Positions 9,719-18,450 are shown, numbered from the stretch's first letter. The stretch is DNA of 64,000 nucleotides from Chlorobiaceae bacterium (GCA_013824085.1 PNNF01000004.1:1-64000), one strand, 5' to 3'. Numbers and translations: made by a program. Notes: generated by a model not told the origin, from the sequence alone.

Positions 9719-10492
9719 ATGGAAAACAAAATTAAAATATCTTCTATTGTACTCGCTAAAAACGAGGAAGAAAATATTTTCAACTGCATAAAAAGTCAAC
9801 TTGACTGCATTGACGATATTTTTATTTTAGTTGATGAAGCATCAATTGACAAAACTTTGGAGATTGTAAAATCTTTCCCTTCAGTTCGTTTTGAAATAAT
9901 AAAGTGGGAAGGATTTTCAGCTACAAAACAGAAAGCACTTCAAAAAACTAAATACGATTGGGTACTCTGGATTGATGCTGACGAAGTTATTCGCCCGGAA
10001 CTTGTGGAAGAAATAAACGCATTAAAAAAGACGGGAATGGAATATGATTCTTATTCAGTTGCGCGTCGTGCATATTTTCTTGGCAGATGGATTAAGCATA
10101 GCGGTTGGTATCCAGCTCGTGTTAATCGATTATTTAATAAAACAAAAATTAAATTTGCAGAAAAAGATGTTCATGAATATTTGCAAATAAATGCTAAAAG
10201 TGGAAATCTAAAAAATGACCTCGATCATTTTACAGACAAAAATATTGAACATTACTATAATAAGTTTAACACATATACATCACTTGCGGCAAAAGAGTTA
10301 TTTTTGAAGAAGAAAAATTTTTCGATTTTTGAATTGTTATTACGTCCGTTTCTTCTATTTGTTAAAATGTATTTTTTACGTCTTGGATTCCTTGATGGAT
10401 TTCAGGGCTTCGTTCTTGCTATTTTTTCAGCAAATTATGTATTCACAAAATATTCTAAACTTTGGGAACAATATCAAAAGGAGAGGTTATGA
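9719..10492 (+). CDS. Family 2 glycosyltransferase, WaaE/KdtX-like
   Basis: The 257-residue GT-A type enzyme has an N-terminal ISSIVLAKNEEENI strand-loop for nucleotide-sugar binding, an ASIDKT motif and a metal-binding WIDADE (D86, D88). The pattern FSATKQKALQ plus RLFNKTKI...DVHEY is typical of the WaaE/KdtX group that adds a sugar to the LPS core, so an envelope role is likely though the sugar is unknown. A hydrophobic C-terminal segment (about residues 205-245) suggests membrane association. I chose the internal ATG; an upstream ATG at 9653 adds 22 residues that do not fit the family. The stop overlaps the next start (ATGA). Confidence 0.85.
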   Translation: MENKIKISSIVLAKNEEENIFNCIKSQLDCIDDIFILVDEASIDKTLEIVKSFPSVRFEIIKWEGFSATKQKALQKTKYDWVLWIDADEVIRPELVEEINALKKTGMEYDSYSVARRAYFLGRWIKHSGWYPARVNRLFNKTKIKFAEKDVHEYLQINAKSGNLKNDLDHFTDKNIEHYYNKFNTYTSLAAKELFLKKKNFSIFELLLRPFLLFVKMYFLRLGFLDGFQGFVLAIFSANYVFTKYSKLWEQYQKERL

Positions 10493-10809
10493 ATCAAACA
10501 AATAATAATGATTTCTTATTCATGCAACTTGTAATACAAAACCAACAACTTGCAATGATGAGTATGGGAAAAACCAAAAGTCCATTTTCAGATAAGATAG
10601 AAAGAAATTTAGAGTATGCGAAAATGGCTATCGATACGCTCGATATGTTATTAGTAAAAACAAAAGGGAATTTAGGAGAGTATGAAGATAAATTTTTGCA
10701 GGAAGTTATCCGTGAGCTAAAATTAAATTATGTTGACGAAGTTGAAAAAGATAAGAAGATAGAAACGACGCCTAAAGAAGAAATAAAAGAAGAACCAACT
10801 CAATCATGA
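10489..10809 (+). CDS. DUF1844 family small protein
   Basis: A 106-residue soluble protein of the DUF1844 type, with the pattern DFLFMQLVIQNQQLAMMSMG followed by ERNLEYAKMAIDTLDMLLVKTKGNL. The C-terminal 25 residues are a low-complexity Lys/Glu tail. The family is widespread in FCB and other bacteria, but its function is not known to me. The start overlaps the glycosyltransferase stop and is preceded by a strong AAAAGGAGAGG; a start 27 bases further up is less likely. The end overlaps the nadK start by ATGA, so the three genes are translationally coupled. Confidence 0.85.
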   Translation: MNQTNNNDFLFMQLVIQNQQLAMMSMGKTKSPFSDKIERNLEYAKMAIDTLDMLLVKTKGNLGEYEDKFLQEVIRELKLNYVDEVEKDKKIETTPKEEIKEEPTQS

Positions 10810-11690
10810 TAATTGGAATTAACGGAAATATACAAAAAGAAAATATCGGAAAAGTAATTAAAGAAATTATTTCTGCTTTATCTGAAAACTCTTTGAATTA
10901 TCTACTCGCTTCTGATTTAAAAAATGTTCTTGATTATGATTCAAATCAAAGTACCGAAAAATTTCTTTCACTAAAAAATCTTTCCGAGCGGAGTGACATA
11001 ATTATTTCCGTCGGAGGCGATGGAACTATTCTTGCAACAGCGTTTGAAGCACAAGCATTTGATAAACCTGTTGTTGGAGTTAATTTTGGAAAACTCGGCT
11101 TCCTTGCAGAAACTGATATCAGTCAAGTAAAAGAATTGATAAAAGATATCAAAAATAAAAACTATTCAATTGAAGAGAGAATGCTCTTGAAAGGAATTTG
11201 TAAAGAAGGTAGTGAAACTATTTTTGCGATCAATGATATTGTGATTGATAAAGGCGGCTGGCCAAAAATGATTGAACTTAAGATACTCGTTGATGATGAA
11301 TATGTAACAACTTTTTCTGCTGATGGAGTTATAGTCGCAACGCCAACTGGCTCAACGGGATATTCACTCTCTTGCGGCGGACCAATTGTAAGTCCCAAAG
11401 CTGATGTAATGACAATTTCGCCGATCTCTCCGCACAGCTTAAGTATTCGTCCTTTAGTGCTTCCAAACAGTGCTAAGATTTCGATAAAAGCTAACTCACA
11501 CCACACAAAAGTTCAGATTAATTGCGATGGTCAGCGTGTTTATTTTTTTACTCCTCCAATTGAACTTACAATTTGTAAAAATGATAAACCCTTTAAATTG
11601 ATAAAGACTATGAACTCAAGTTATTTTGATATTTTGAGAAACAAACTTTTGTGGGGACTTGATGTACGAAATATTTCAAAAAGGAATTAA
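10806..11690 (+). CDS. nadK: NAD kinase
   Basis: NAD kinase uses ATP (or polyphosphate) to phosphorylate NAD to NADP in the cytosol. The 294-residue product has the diagnostic GGDGT motif (70-74), the NDIV motif (143-146), and the NAD-binding PTGSTGYSLSCGGP segment (180-193). Length matches bacterial NAD kinases. The start overlaps the DUF1844 stop; the downstream thioredoxin-like gene begins four bases after this stop. Confidence 0.97.
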   Translation: MIIGINGNIQKENIGKVIKEIISALSENSLNYLLASDLKNVLDYDSNQSTEKFLSLKNLSERSDIIISVGGDGTILATAFEAQAFDKPVVGVNFGKLGFLAETDISQVKELIKDIKNKNYSIEERMLLKGICKEGSETIFAINDIVIDKGGWPKMIELKILVDDEYVTTFSADGVIVATPTGSTGYSLSCGGPIVSPKADVMTISPISPHSLSIRPLVLPNSAKISIKANSHHTKVQINCDGQRVYFFTPPIELTICKNDKPFKLIKTMNSSYFDILRNKLLWGLDVRNISKRN

Positions 11691-11694
11691 TAAG

Positions 11695-12225
11695 ATGAAA
11701 ACATTTATCATCCTTCTTTTTTTATTAACTGGAACTTTTACTATGGCACAAGATTTCAACAAAAAAATTTTCGATGAGAAAAGTAAGAAAGAAATATTAG
11801 TTGGATTTTGCACACGTGAGGCTTTTGCTGATACCGCATTTGCAGAATGGTACAACTTAGAATATGATTTTCACAGACTCGATACGCTAACTTTAGATGA
11901 AATAAAAAAACTCGATACACTTGATTATAATATTTCAATAGTCTTCGCAACTTGGTGCAGCGATACTAGAATGCACCTTCCTCCATTTTTCAAAATTCTT
12001 GATTACTTAAACTTCGATAAAAATAGACTTAAGCTTATTGGAGTTGCGAGAGATAAAATCGTTCCCGAAGGATTGGAATTTTATGACATACAATTTGTGC
12101 CGACGTTCTTGTTTCTAAAGGAGAATGAAATAATTGGAAAAATTGTTGAAGCTCCGAGCGTTTCTCTTGAGAAAGATTTCTTATCAATATTACAAGAGCT
12201 GAAAACAAAAACTCAATCAAAATAA
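11695..12225 (+). CDS. Exported thioredoxin-fold protein lacking CxxC
   Basis: The 176-residue product has a signal peptide (MKTFIILLFLLTGTFTMAQ), so it is probably periplasmic. The thioredoxin fold is visible as SIVFATWCSD at the usual active-site position and FVPTFLFLKENEIIGKIVE as the cis-Pro strand region. The active site has one cysteine (C88 in WCSDT) rather than CxxC; another, C39 (GFCTREAF), lies well upstream. Single-Cys WCxD variants occur in Bacteroidota. Whether it is a reductase, isomerase or a structural relative cannot be told. The start follows AAAAAGGA. It is the last gene of the nadK operon, followed by a terminator. Confidence 0.75.
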   Translation: MKTFIILLFLLTGTFTMAQDFNKKIFDEKSKKEILVGFCTREAFADTAFAEWYNLEYDFHRLDTLTLDEIKKLDTLDYNISIVFATWCSDTRMHLPPFFKILDYLNFDKNRLKLIGVARDKIVPEGLEFYDIQFVPTFLFLKENEIIGKIVEAPSVSLEKDFLSILQELKTKTQSK

Positions 12226-12281
12226 AATTCTAAAATTAGTTTGATTAAAATAATCAATCTGCTTAACTGAATCTTTAAAAC

Positions 12282-12311
12282 AAAAAACCCAAAATCACTT
12301 TTGGGTTTTTT
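12282..12311. terminator. Bidirectional intrinsic terminator
   Basis: A perfect 13-bp inverted repeat (AAAAAACCCAAAA with its complement) around a TCAC loop, with A and T runs within the stem ends. It serves both the nadK operon (+) and the kamA operon (-), whose stop is only 21 bases away. Confidence 0.88.
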
Positions 12312-12332
12312 ATTTCATTTTTCTACTAAAAT

Positions 12333-13499
12333 CTAAATTGCTGTATCTAAATCTGGAATAACAATTTTGCGTGGACCTGTAACACTTTTTCGTTGCGGAG
12401 TCTTTACAGATTTTCTTTCACTTGTTTCGAGTAATTTCTTCTGCAATGCCGTAGTATTTTCTCTAACATTTTTGTAAACAAAGATTCCTTTTTTAAAATT
12501 TCGAAGTACAATTTTATCTTCATCATAATGCATAACATAATTTGGTAGTATCGGAATTTTTCCACCGCCGCCAGGAGCATCAATAACAAAGTGAGGCACA
12601 GCTAAGCCACTTGTCCATCCTCTTAAATTTTCAATTATCTCAATTCCTTTTTGAATAGAAGTTCTAAAGTGGTTCGCTCCTTTTGTTTCGTCAGCCATAT
12701 AGATGTAATAAGGTCTTACTCTAATCGCAAGAAGTTTTTGCATTAAATCTCTTACGACAAGCGGATCATCATTCACGCCCTTCATCAAAACCATTTGATT
12801 CCCAACGGGACAGCCAACGTTTGCAAGCATTTCGCAAGCTTGTTTACTTTCAGGAGTAATTTCCCAAGGATGATTAAAATGTGTGTTGATGTAAATTGGA
12901 TGATATTTTTTTAACATATCGCAAAGTTTTGGAGTGATGCGTTGCGGAAGAACGCAAGGCATTTTTGTTCCAAGTCTAATAATTTCAATATGTTTTATTT
13001 GGCGAAGTCGTGCAAGAATTTTTTCGAGCATAACATCTGTCAACATTAATGGATCGCCGCCAGAAAGAATAACATCACGAATCTCTGTATGTTGTTCGAG
13101 ATAATTAAAAGCTGCTTCAAGTCCCTTCATCGAAATTTTTTCTGAGTTTCCGACTTTTCTTTTTCTTGTACAAAATCTGCAATAGAGTCCGCATTGACTT
13201 GTAGTCAGGAACAACGCTCTGTCGGGATATCTGTGAGTAATGTTTGGAACGGGACTCATCGCATCTTCCATGAGCGGGTCAGAATCTGCATCGAAGTCTT
13301 GAAGCTCTTTAATATCGGGGACGCACTGAAGCCAGATAGGATCTCCCGGATATCGAATTAAACTTAAGTAGTAAGGATTAATTCTAACTTGAAAGAATTC
13401 ATTCAAACCTTCAGCAACTTGACGATCGATACCAAACTGTTCAACGAGCTGATCAGTAGTATGAACGCTGTCTCTAATCATTTGCTGCCATAGTTCCAT
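12333..13499 (-). CDS. kamA: Lysine 2,3-aminomutase family radical SAM enzyme
   Basis: The 388-residue PLP-dependent radical SAM enzyme interconverts L-lysine and L-beta-lysine in the characterised family members. The [4Fe-4S] motif is C103-x3-C107-x2-C110 (CGLYCRFC); SAM-binding SGGDP lies at 146-150. The PLP lysine is K314 in APGGGGKIP. Two Asp residues corresponding to those that hold the lysine side chain in clostridial LAM are conserved (D270 in YMADET and D307 in VIDAPGGGGK), favouring lysine over glutamate. A basic C-terminal tail (about residues 350-388) is extra. It is last in the ATP-grasp/GNAT operon, nine bases after the acetyltransferase. EpmB (EF-P modification) is the alternative, but no efp or epmA is nearby. 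Confidence 0.88.
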   Translation of the reverse strand: MELWQQMIRDSVHTTDQLVEQFGIDRQVAEGLNEFFQVRINPYYLSLIRYPGDPIWLQCVPDIKELQDFDADSDPLMEDAMSPVPNITHRYPDRALFLTTSQCGLYCRFCTRKRKVGNSEKISMKGLEAAFNYLEQHTEIRDVILSGGDPLMLTDVMLEKILARLRQIKHIEIIRLGTKMPCVLPQRITPKLCDMLKKYHPIYINTHFNHPWEITPESKQACEMLANVGCPVGNQMVLMKGVNDDPLVVRDLMQKLLAIRVRPYYIYMADETKGANHFRTSIQKGIEIIENLRGWTSGLAVPHFVIDAPGGGGKIPILPNYVMHYDEDKIVLRNFKKGIFVYKNVRENTTALQKKLLETSERKSVKTPQRKSVTGPRKIVIPDLDTAI

Positions 13500-13508
13500 A
13501 AGATTACC

Positions 13509-13988
13509 TTAGTTTTTATTCCACAAATATTTTCCAAAAATCATTAATGAGTCACCAAGAGAATAAAAATCTTGAATCTCGGTAACAATCTCAAAATTAT
13601 TTTTTAGATAAAAATTTCTTGTTTTTGCGTATGATTCTTTAGAGGATGTTTCGGCTAAGAGCCATCTTCCATTTAAATTTTTTACAAATTCTTCAGAAGC
13701 CAAAAGTAACTCAGTCCCGATTCCTTTTTTTCCTGCAAGTGGATCAACAACAATCCAATACAAATCATAAACTGCATCTGTTAATGGTCTTTTACCGATA
13801 CAGTAATAACCATAAATATTTTTTTCTTCTTCATACACAAACAAATAATAATCAGTTTGTAAAGGAATATTAATTGCAATATCAATTAATTCAAGAGCTA
13901 CTTCAACATCGTTAGGATTAAACGTTGATATTCTTCTTAATATTTTTTCTAAAGAGTCTCTATCAGACTGCTGTAGCTTTCGAATCAT
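13509..13988 (-). CDS. GNAT-family N-acetyltransferase
   Basis: A 159-residue single-domain GNAT enzyme. Motif A is visible as LYWIVVDPLAGKKGIGTEL, whose GKKGIG loop binds the CoA pyrophosphate; motif B follows in the region of ARNFYLKNNFE (residues ~120-135). The substrate is unknown. Its place between two Ddl-like ligases and a lysine aminomutase suggests acetylation of beta-lysine or a beta-lysine conjugate, by analogy with the AblA/AblB pair that makes N-epsilon-acetyl-beta-lysine. This protein is much shorter than AblB. It overlaps the upstream ligase by 26 bases, indicating tight coupling. Confidence 0.88.
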   Translation of the reverse strand: MIRKLQQSDRDSLEKILRRISTFNPNDVEVALELIDIAINIPLQTDYYLFVYEEEKNIYGYYCIGKRPLTDAVYDLYWIVVDPLAGKKGIGTELLLASEEFVKNLNGRWLLAETSSKESYAKTRNFYLKNNFEIVTEIQDFYSLGDSLMIFGKYLWNKN

Positions 13989-15024
13989 TTATTTCTCTTT
14001 CAAGAGGATATTTAACTATTTGTAAAATAAATTCTGCGTAACTCAATCCATCTGCTTTTGCTGCACGTGCAAAACCTGAATCAGATGAAATATCTGGATT
14101 CGGATTGACTTCTATAACATAAGGAATATTTTTTTCGTTCAATCTAATATCAACGCGAGCGTAATCTCTACAATCCAATACTGAATAAGCTTTCAAAGCG
14201 ATCTTCTCGATCATCTTTTTTTGTGTTGCGTCAATATTTGCAGGACAACTTGGAGTAGTATGCTTAAAATAAATGCTCTCTGCCATCCACTTCCCTTCGT
14301 ATGTAACAATTTTAGGAAGCGCTTCGGGTAATCCATCAAAAATTATTTCTGAAATTGGCAACGCTCTTCCACCAAGTATAGCAACGTTAAACTCTCTCCC
14401 ATCAATGTATTCTTCAATTAAAATTTCTTGTTTAAATGTTGATGATAAATAGAGTAATTGCTTTTCAATTGCTTCAAAATTCTTAACAACAGAATTTTCA
14501 GAGATACCAATGCTTGCATCTTCTTTAAGAAGTTTTGTAATCACAGGAAAATTAAGTTTGAATTTATTTTCAGTGAGAAGATTATTTGAAGAATAGACGA
14601 TTGATTTAGGAGTATTGATCTTGTGTGCTTCTAATATTTTTTTTGTGAATGCTTTATCGAGACAATTGCCAAGTGTTTGTGGTGTGTTGCCCGTGAATTG
14701 AATATTTAATAATGCAATTAGTCCTGCAAAATATGATTCAAACGCAGAGATACCTTCAACAGACTCAACAAGATTAAAAATCGCATCAGGTTTTATCTGA
14801 ATAATTTTGTTTATGACTTTTGAAATATTTGTATCGACAGTAATTGATTGAACATCTGCAAAATATTTTTTTATTGAACTCTCAAGCAACTCGATCTCTT
14901 CGGAAAATCCTGTTTCTGAAGAATCGTTTCCAATTTTTCCTTCAGCTATTTTTTTGCCACTATAATCGGAATAAATGCTAACGGGCGAGTTGTAACAAAT
15001 TAATATTTTGGAATCAAGTTTCAT
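13963..15024 (-). CDS. Ddl-like ATP-grasp ligase, second copy
   Basis: A 353-residue carboxylate-amine ligase of the D-Ala-D-Ala-ligase fold. The ATP-grasp elements are K164 with an unusual phosphate loop EDASIGI (168-174), the EEYIDGREF strand (E204/E205), R290-x-D292 and E305-x-N307 for Mg/ATP. After the last motif it reads NPNPDISSDSG rather than Ddl's NTLPG, so the second substrate site differs from true Ddl. It is a diverged partner of the ligase directly upstream (ATGA overlap), not a recent duplicate. Genuine cell-wall Ddl activity is unlikely; amide formation in the kamA pathway is inferred. Confidence 0.85.
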   Translation of the reverse strand: MKLDSKILICYNSPVSIYSDYSGKKIAEGKIGNDSSETGFSEEIELLESSIKKYFADVQSITVDTNISKVINKIIQIKPDAIFNLVESVEGISAFESYFAGLIALLNIQFTGNTPQTLGNCLDKAFTKKILEAHKINTPKSIVYSSNNLLTENKFKLNFPVITKLLKEDASIGISENSVVKNFEAIEKQLLYLSSTFKQEILIEEYIDGREFNVAILGGRALPISEIIFDGLPEALPKIVTYEGKWMAESIYFKHTTPSCPANIDATQKKMIEKIALKAYSVLDCRDYARVDIRLNEKNIPYVIEVNPNPDISSDSGFARAAKADGLSYAEFILQIVKYPLEREINDSKATAV

Positions 15025-16079
15025 ACAAGTCCATTCCGCTTTGCAGCGTGATACAAAACTTTGTTCAGCATTTGTTCATAAGTGTAACCCGCAGTTCTTG
15101 CAGCTTTTGGAAAACAAGAATTGTCATTTGGATCAGGTAGTATTCCGGGCAATGGATTTACTTCAATAATATTTGGTTCGCCTTTAGAATCAAGACGCAC
15201 ATCAATTCTGCTCCAATCTCTGCAGTTAAGAACTTTAAAAGTCTTGAGACAAATTGATTTAATTTTTTCTTCTAATGATTTACTAATTTTTGCGGGACAA
15301 GAATAAATATCCAGAGGATTTTCTTTTGTGTCTAAAATCCATTTTGCTTCGTATGAATAAATTGGAATAAAGTCTTCAGGAAATTCTTTATAATTAATTT
15401 CAACTATTGGTAAAACTTCAACATCACTTCCATTTCCGATAAGAGCAACAGTAAATTCTCTTCCAGATAAAAATTCTTCAACTAACACAGACTGATTATA
15501 CTCGTTATAAATTCGTGACACTTCTTTTTTTAATTCTTCTTCATCTCTTACAAATGATGAAGTAAAAATTCCTTTGCTCGATCCTTCTGCATTTGGTTTA
15601 ACCATCATTGGAAATTTTAAGTTGATGTAATTCAATTCATCCAACGAATTAGTTATAATAAATTTTGGTGTTGCTATCTTGTTATAAGAAAGAATTTCTT
15701 TTGTTCTTGCTTTGTCTAAACAAATTGAAAGTGTAAGAGGATCGCTTCCTGAATAAGGAATGTTAAGCATATCAAGTATAGCGGGAATTTGTGCTTCTCT
15801 ACTAACTTCTAAAAATCCTTCTGCAATATTAAAAACTATATCAACGTTTGAGTCACGCAATTTTTCAAATGCAAAAAGATCAGCTTCAATTAAAGTAACG
15901 TTGTGATAAACTTCCAATGCACTCTTAACCGCATTGATTGTTTCCCAAGTGTCCCATTCAGCAAATGTATCAACAGAAATTTTATTTGAATTCATTCGTG
16001 ATGCTTTAAGGTGAGAAGACAAAGACTGGCTGAAAGTATTATTTTCTGGTTTTACATTGAACGTTAACGCTACATCCAA
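15021..16079 (-). CDS. Ddl-like ATP-grasp ligase, first copy
   Basis: A 352-residue ATP-grasp ligase related to D-Ala-D-Ala ligases. K161 and the canonical Gly-rich loop EGSSKGI (165-171) bind ATP; EEFLSGREF (E201/E202), R291-x-D293 and E306-x-N308 complete the Mg-ATP site. The carboxy-substrate loop reads NPLPGILPD, closer to Ddl than the second copy. Start: the family-like N-terminus begins at a TTG (16079). There is no ATG in frame until residue 29, and a more distal ATT at the right distance from an AAGGA is possible. It is the first gene of the four-gene operon, with a promoter 50-80 bases upstream. Confidence 0.83.
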   Translation of the reverse strand: MDVALTFNVKPENNTFSQSLSSHLKASRMNSNKISVDTFAEWDTWETINAVKSALEVYHNVTLIEADLFAFEKLRDSNVDIVFNIAEGFLEVSREAQIPAILDMLNIPYSGSDPLTLSICLDKARTKEILSYNKIATPKFIITNSLDELNYINLKFPMMVKPNAEGSSKGIFTSSFVRDEEELKKEVSRIYNEYNQSVLVEEFLSGREFTVALIGNGSDVEVLPIVEINYKEFPEDFIPIYSYEAKWILDTKENPLDIYSCPAKISKSLEEKIKSICLKTFKVLNCRDWSRIDVRLDSKGEPNIIEVNPLPGILPDPNDNSCFPKAARTAGYTYEQMLNKVLYHAAKRNGLV

Positions 16080-16131
16080 TCGAGCACTAAGTGAAGAAAA
16101 AATTTTAAAATTCCTTTTTATTTTTTTTCTG

Positions 16132-16161
16132 CAAATATAGTTAATAAAAAATATAAGTCAA
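16132..16161 (-). promoter_or_regulatory. Promoter of the ATP-grasp/GNAT/kamA operon
   Basis: On the minus strand TTGACT (16161-16156) is followed after 16 bases by TATATT (16139-16134). The latter extends to TATATTTG, matching the Bacteroidota -7 element TAnnTTTG with TTG at -33 (19-base spacer). The start of transcription would fall about 45 bases before the TTG start codon. Confidence 0.65.
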
Positions 16162-16239
16162 CAGTTTTTCACATGAAAAAAAATTTTTCTGAAAAATATT
16201 TTTAAAAAATTATTTTAAAAAAACTTTTAAAAATTTTTG

Positions 16240-18450
16240 TTACGCTATTTGTGCGTACTTAAGATTTTCAGAATAATGATTTATTAAATTTTTTCTAATT
16301 GGAGAATGAATGGGTTGAATTAATTTGGGATCAATTCTAATAATTTCAAACGCATCTGTTTTTGCAGTTAAAAGAATTTCAGCATCAGTTGTTAGATCGG
16401 AATATTTTAATTCAGGAAATCCACTTTGTTTAATTCCGAAAATATCTCCCGGTCCGCGCAGCTTCATATCCATCTCTGCAATCTTAAATCCATCAAGATA
16501 TTTTACCATCGATTGCAGTCGAACAGAAGATTTATATTTTTCTAATTGTGCGGTCGATAAATATTCGAGTCGATTTGAAACATGAGATGAATAAGCTACG
16601 AGTTCATCGCCTGTAACAAGGACGCAATAGGCTTGTTTATTGCCTCTTCCCACTCTTCCTCGTAACTGATGCAACTGCGATAATCCAAAACGATGTGCAT
16701 CGTTAATCAAAATAATATTTGCGTTTGGTATATCGATTCCAACTTCAATTACTGTAGTTGAAATTAATACATCAAATTGATTAGCTGCAAACAAAAACAT
16801 TATCTCTTCTTTTTCTTGCCATTTCATTCTTCCATGAATCAAAGCAACTCTTAGATCTTTGAAATATGTTCCTTTTAATTTTTCATAATATTCTGTTGCT
16901 GCTTTTAATTCAATCTTCTCAGATTCCTCAACTAATGGATAAACAATAAAGCTTTGATAATTTTCTTTCGCTTTGTCGCAGATAAATTTATAAATGTCGG
17001 GAAGTTTTATTTCACTTCGCAATAATGTTTTAATTGGAATTCTATTCTTCGGCATTTCATCAATTACTGAAACATCAAGATCACCATAGAGCGTCATCGT
17101 TAGTGTTCTCGGTATTGGAGTTGCTGACATGATTATTGTATCGGGATGAATTCCTTTTCTTAAAAGTTGTGCTCGTTGTAAAACACCAAAGCGATGCTGT
17201 TCGTCAATAACGACCATACCAAGTTTTCTAAATTGAACATCGGTTTCGAGCAGTGCATGTGTTCCAATAATAATATCAGATTCTTGTAACTCAATCTCAT
17301 CCAGCTTTTTATTTCTTACGGATTTTTTTTGTCCTCCCAAAAGGAGAGTAACTTTAATTTCCTTCTCCGAAAATTTTGTATGAAAATTCTTGAGCAGTGC
17401 AGAGATATTTTTTGCGTGTTGAGCTGCGAGAATTTCTGTAGGAGCCATTAATGAAACTTGATAACCACTTCCCACAGCTATTAACATTGAGATTAGCGCA
17501 ACAATTGTTTTACCACTTCCAACATCTCCTTGAATCAATCGATTCATTATTTTGTCAGAGATCATATCTTTTTTGATTTCAGATAAAACTTTTAATTGTG
17601 CTTTGGTTAATTCGTAAGGAAGAGATTTTATGAAGTTGTTTATCAATTCTGTATCGACAGTAAATTTTATACCGATGTTTTTTTCTTTAAAATTATTTTT
17701 TCGAGATGCTACTAATAACTCAAGATAAAAAAGCTCTTCGTATTTCATTCTGCTTCGGGCTTCAGCGAGTAGTTCGTCACTTTCTGGAAAATGTAAATTT
17801 AAGACTGTCGTTTTTAAGTCAAGTAAATTGTTTTTTTTTATCAATTCATCATTGAGTGATTCTTTTATTTCGGATAAATAATTTTCAATAGTGCTTGAGA
17901 TAATTTTTCGTAAACTAAAGTCACCCAACTGAGTTTCTTTAAGTTCTTTTGGAATTCTATAGAAAGGAATAATTTTTCCTGTGTTGAAAAAAAATTGCGA
18001 TTCTTCTTGAGTGATTTTATCAAAATCGGGATGAGCTAATTGTAATTTTCCATGTCGAGAAATTGTTGGCTTGGCTGAAATCGCATAAATATCTCCATTA
18101 TTAAATTTATCTTCAAAATATTTTGCACCTTGAAACCAAATCGATTCAAAAAAACCATCGCTATCTTTGAAGTTCACAACTAAAATACTTTTTCCCTTAA
18201 ACGTTCTTTTTTCTTTATCATATACTTTTCCAACTACAGTAATTTCGCCATCAAAACCATCCTGCACAAACTTAAACGCTTGGTTAGAGGTTAATAATGT
18301 TCTGCGGTCGAGATAGCGAGTAGGAAAATAGAAGAGTAAATCTTTAATAGAGCGGAGACCAATTTTTTCAAATGATGCAGCTCGTTTAGGTCCCACAGAT
18401 TTTAAGAACTGAATTGAATTGTCTAATATATTTTGATTTGATGCGAGCAT
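16240..18450 (-). CDS. recG: ATP-dependent DNA helicase RecG
   Basis: RecG remodels stalled forks and Holliday junctions. The 736-residue product has the N-terminal wedge/OB domain (about 60-150, with FDGEITVVGKV and KSILVVNFKD), Walker A GDVGSGKT at 308-315, DEQH at 416-419, TSATPIPRT-like MSATPIPRT, and the C-terminal VIEVGIDIPNA and QLRGRVGRG motifs. Length is slightly above the ~690 of E. coli. It is read from an ATG 51 bases after the gpsA stop and probably belongs to the same transcript as gpsA and plsY. Confidence 0.97.
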   Translation of the reverse strand: MLASNQNILDNSIQFLKSVGPKRAASFEKIGLRSIKDLLFYFPTRYLDRRTLLTSNQAFKFVQDGFDGEITVVGKVYDKEKRTFKGKSILVVNFKDSDGFFESIWFQGAKYFEDKFNNGDIYAISAKPTISRHGKLQLAHPDFDKITQEESQFFFNTGKIIPFYRIPKELKETQLGDFSLRKIISSTIENYLSEIKESLNDELIKKNNLLDLKTTVLNLHFPESDELLAEARSRMKYEELFYLELLVASRKNNFKEKNIGIKFTVDTELINNFIKSLPYELTKAQLKVLSEIKKDMISDKIMNRLIQGDVGSGKTIVALISMLIAVGSGYQVSLMAPTEILAAQHAKNISALLKNFHTKFSEKEIKVTLLLGGQKKSVRNKKLDEIELQESDIIIGTHALLETDVQFRKLGMVVIDEQHRFGVLQRAQLLRKGIHPDTIIMSATPIPRTLTMTLYGDLDVSVIDEMPKNRIPIKTLLRSEIKLPDIYKFICDKAKENYQSFIVYPLVEESEKIELKAATEYYEKLKGTYFKDLRVALIHGRMKWQEKEEIMFLFAANQFDVLISTTVIEVGIDIPNANIILINDAHRFGLSQLHQLRGRVGRGNKQAYCVLVTGDELVAYSSHVSNRLEYLSTAQLEKYKSSVRLQSMVKYLDGFKIAEMDMKLRGPGDIFGIKQSGFPELKYSDLTTDAEILLTAKTDAFEIIRIDPKLIQPIHSPIRKNLINHYSENLKYAQIA

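Noticed and set aside
12333-13499. kamA as the EF-P modification enzyme EpmB
   Set aside because: No efp or epmA nearby, lysine-binding Asp pair retained, and operon with ATP-grasp ligases; kept as an alternative but not preferred.
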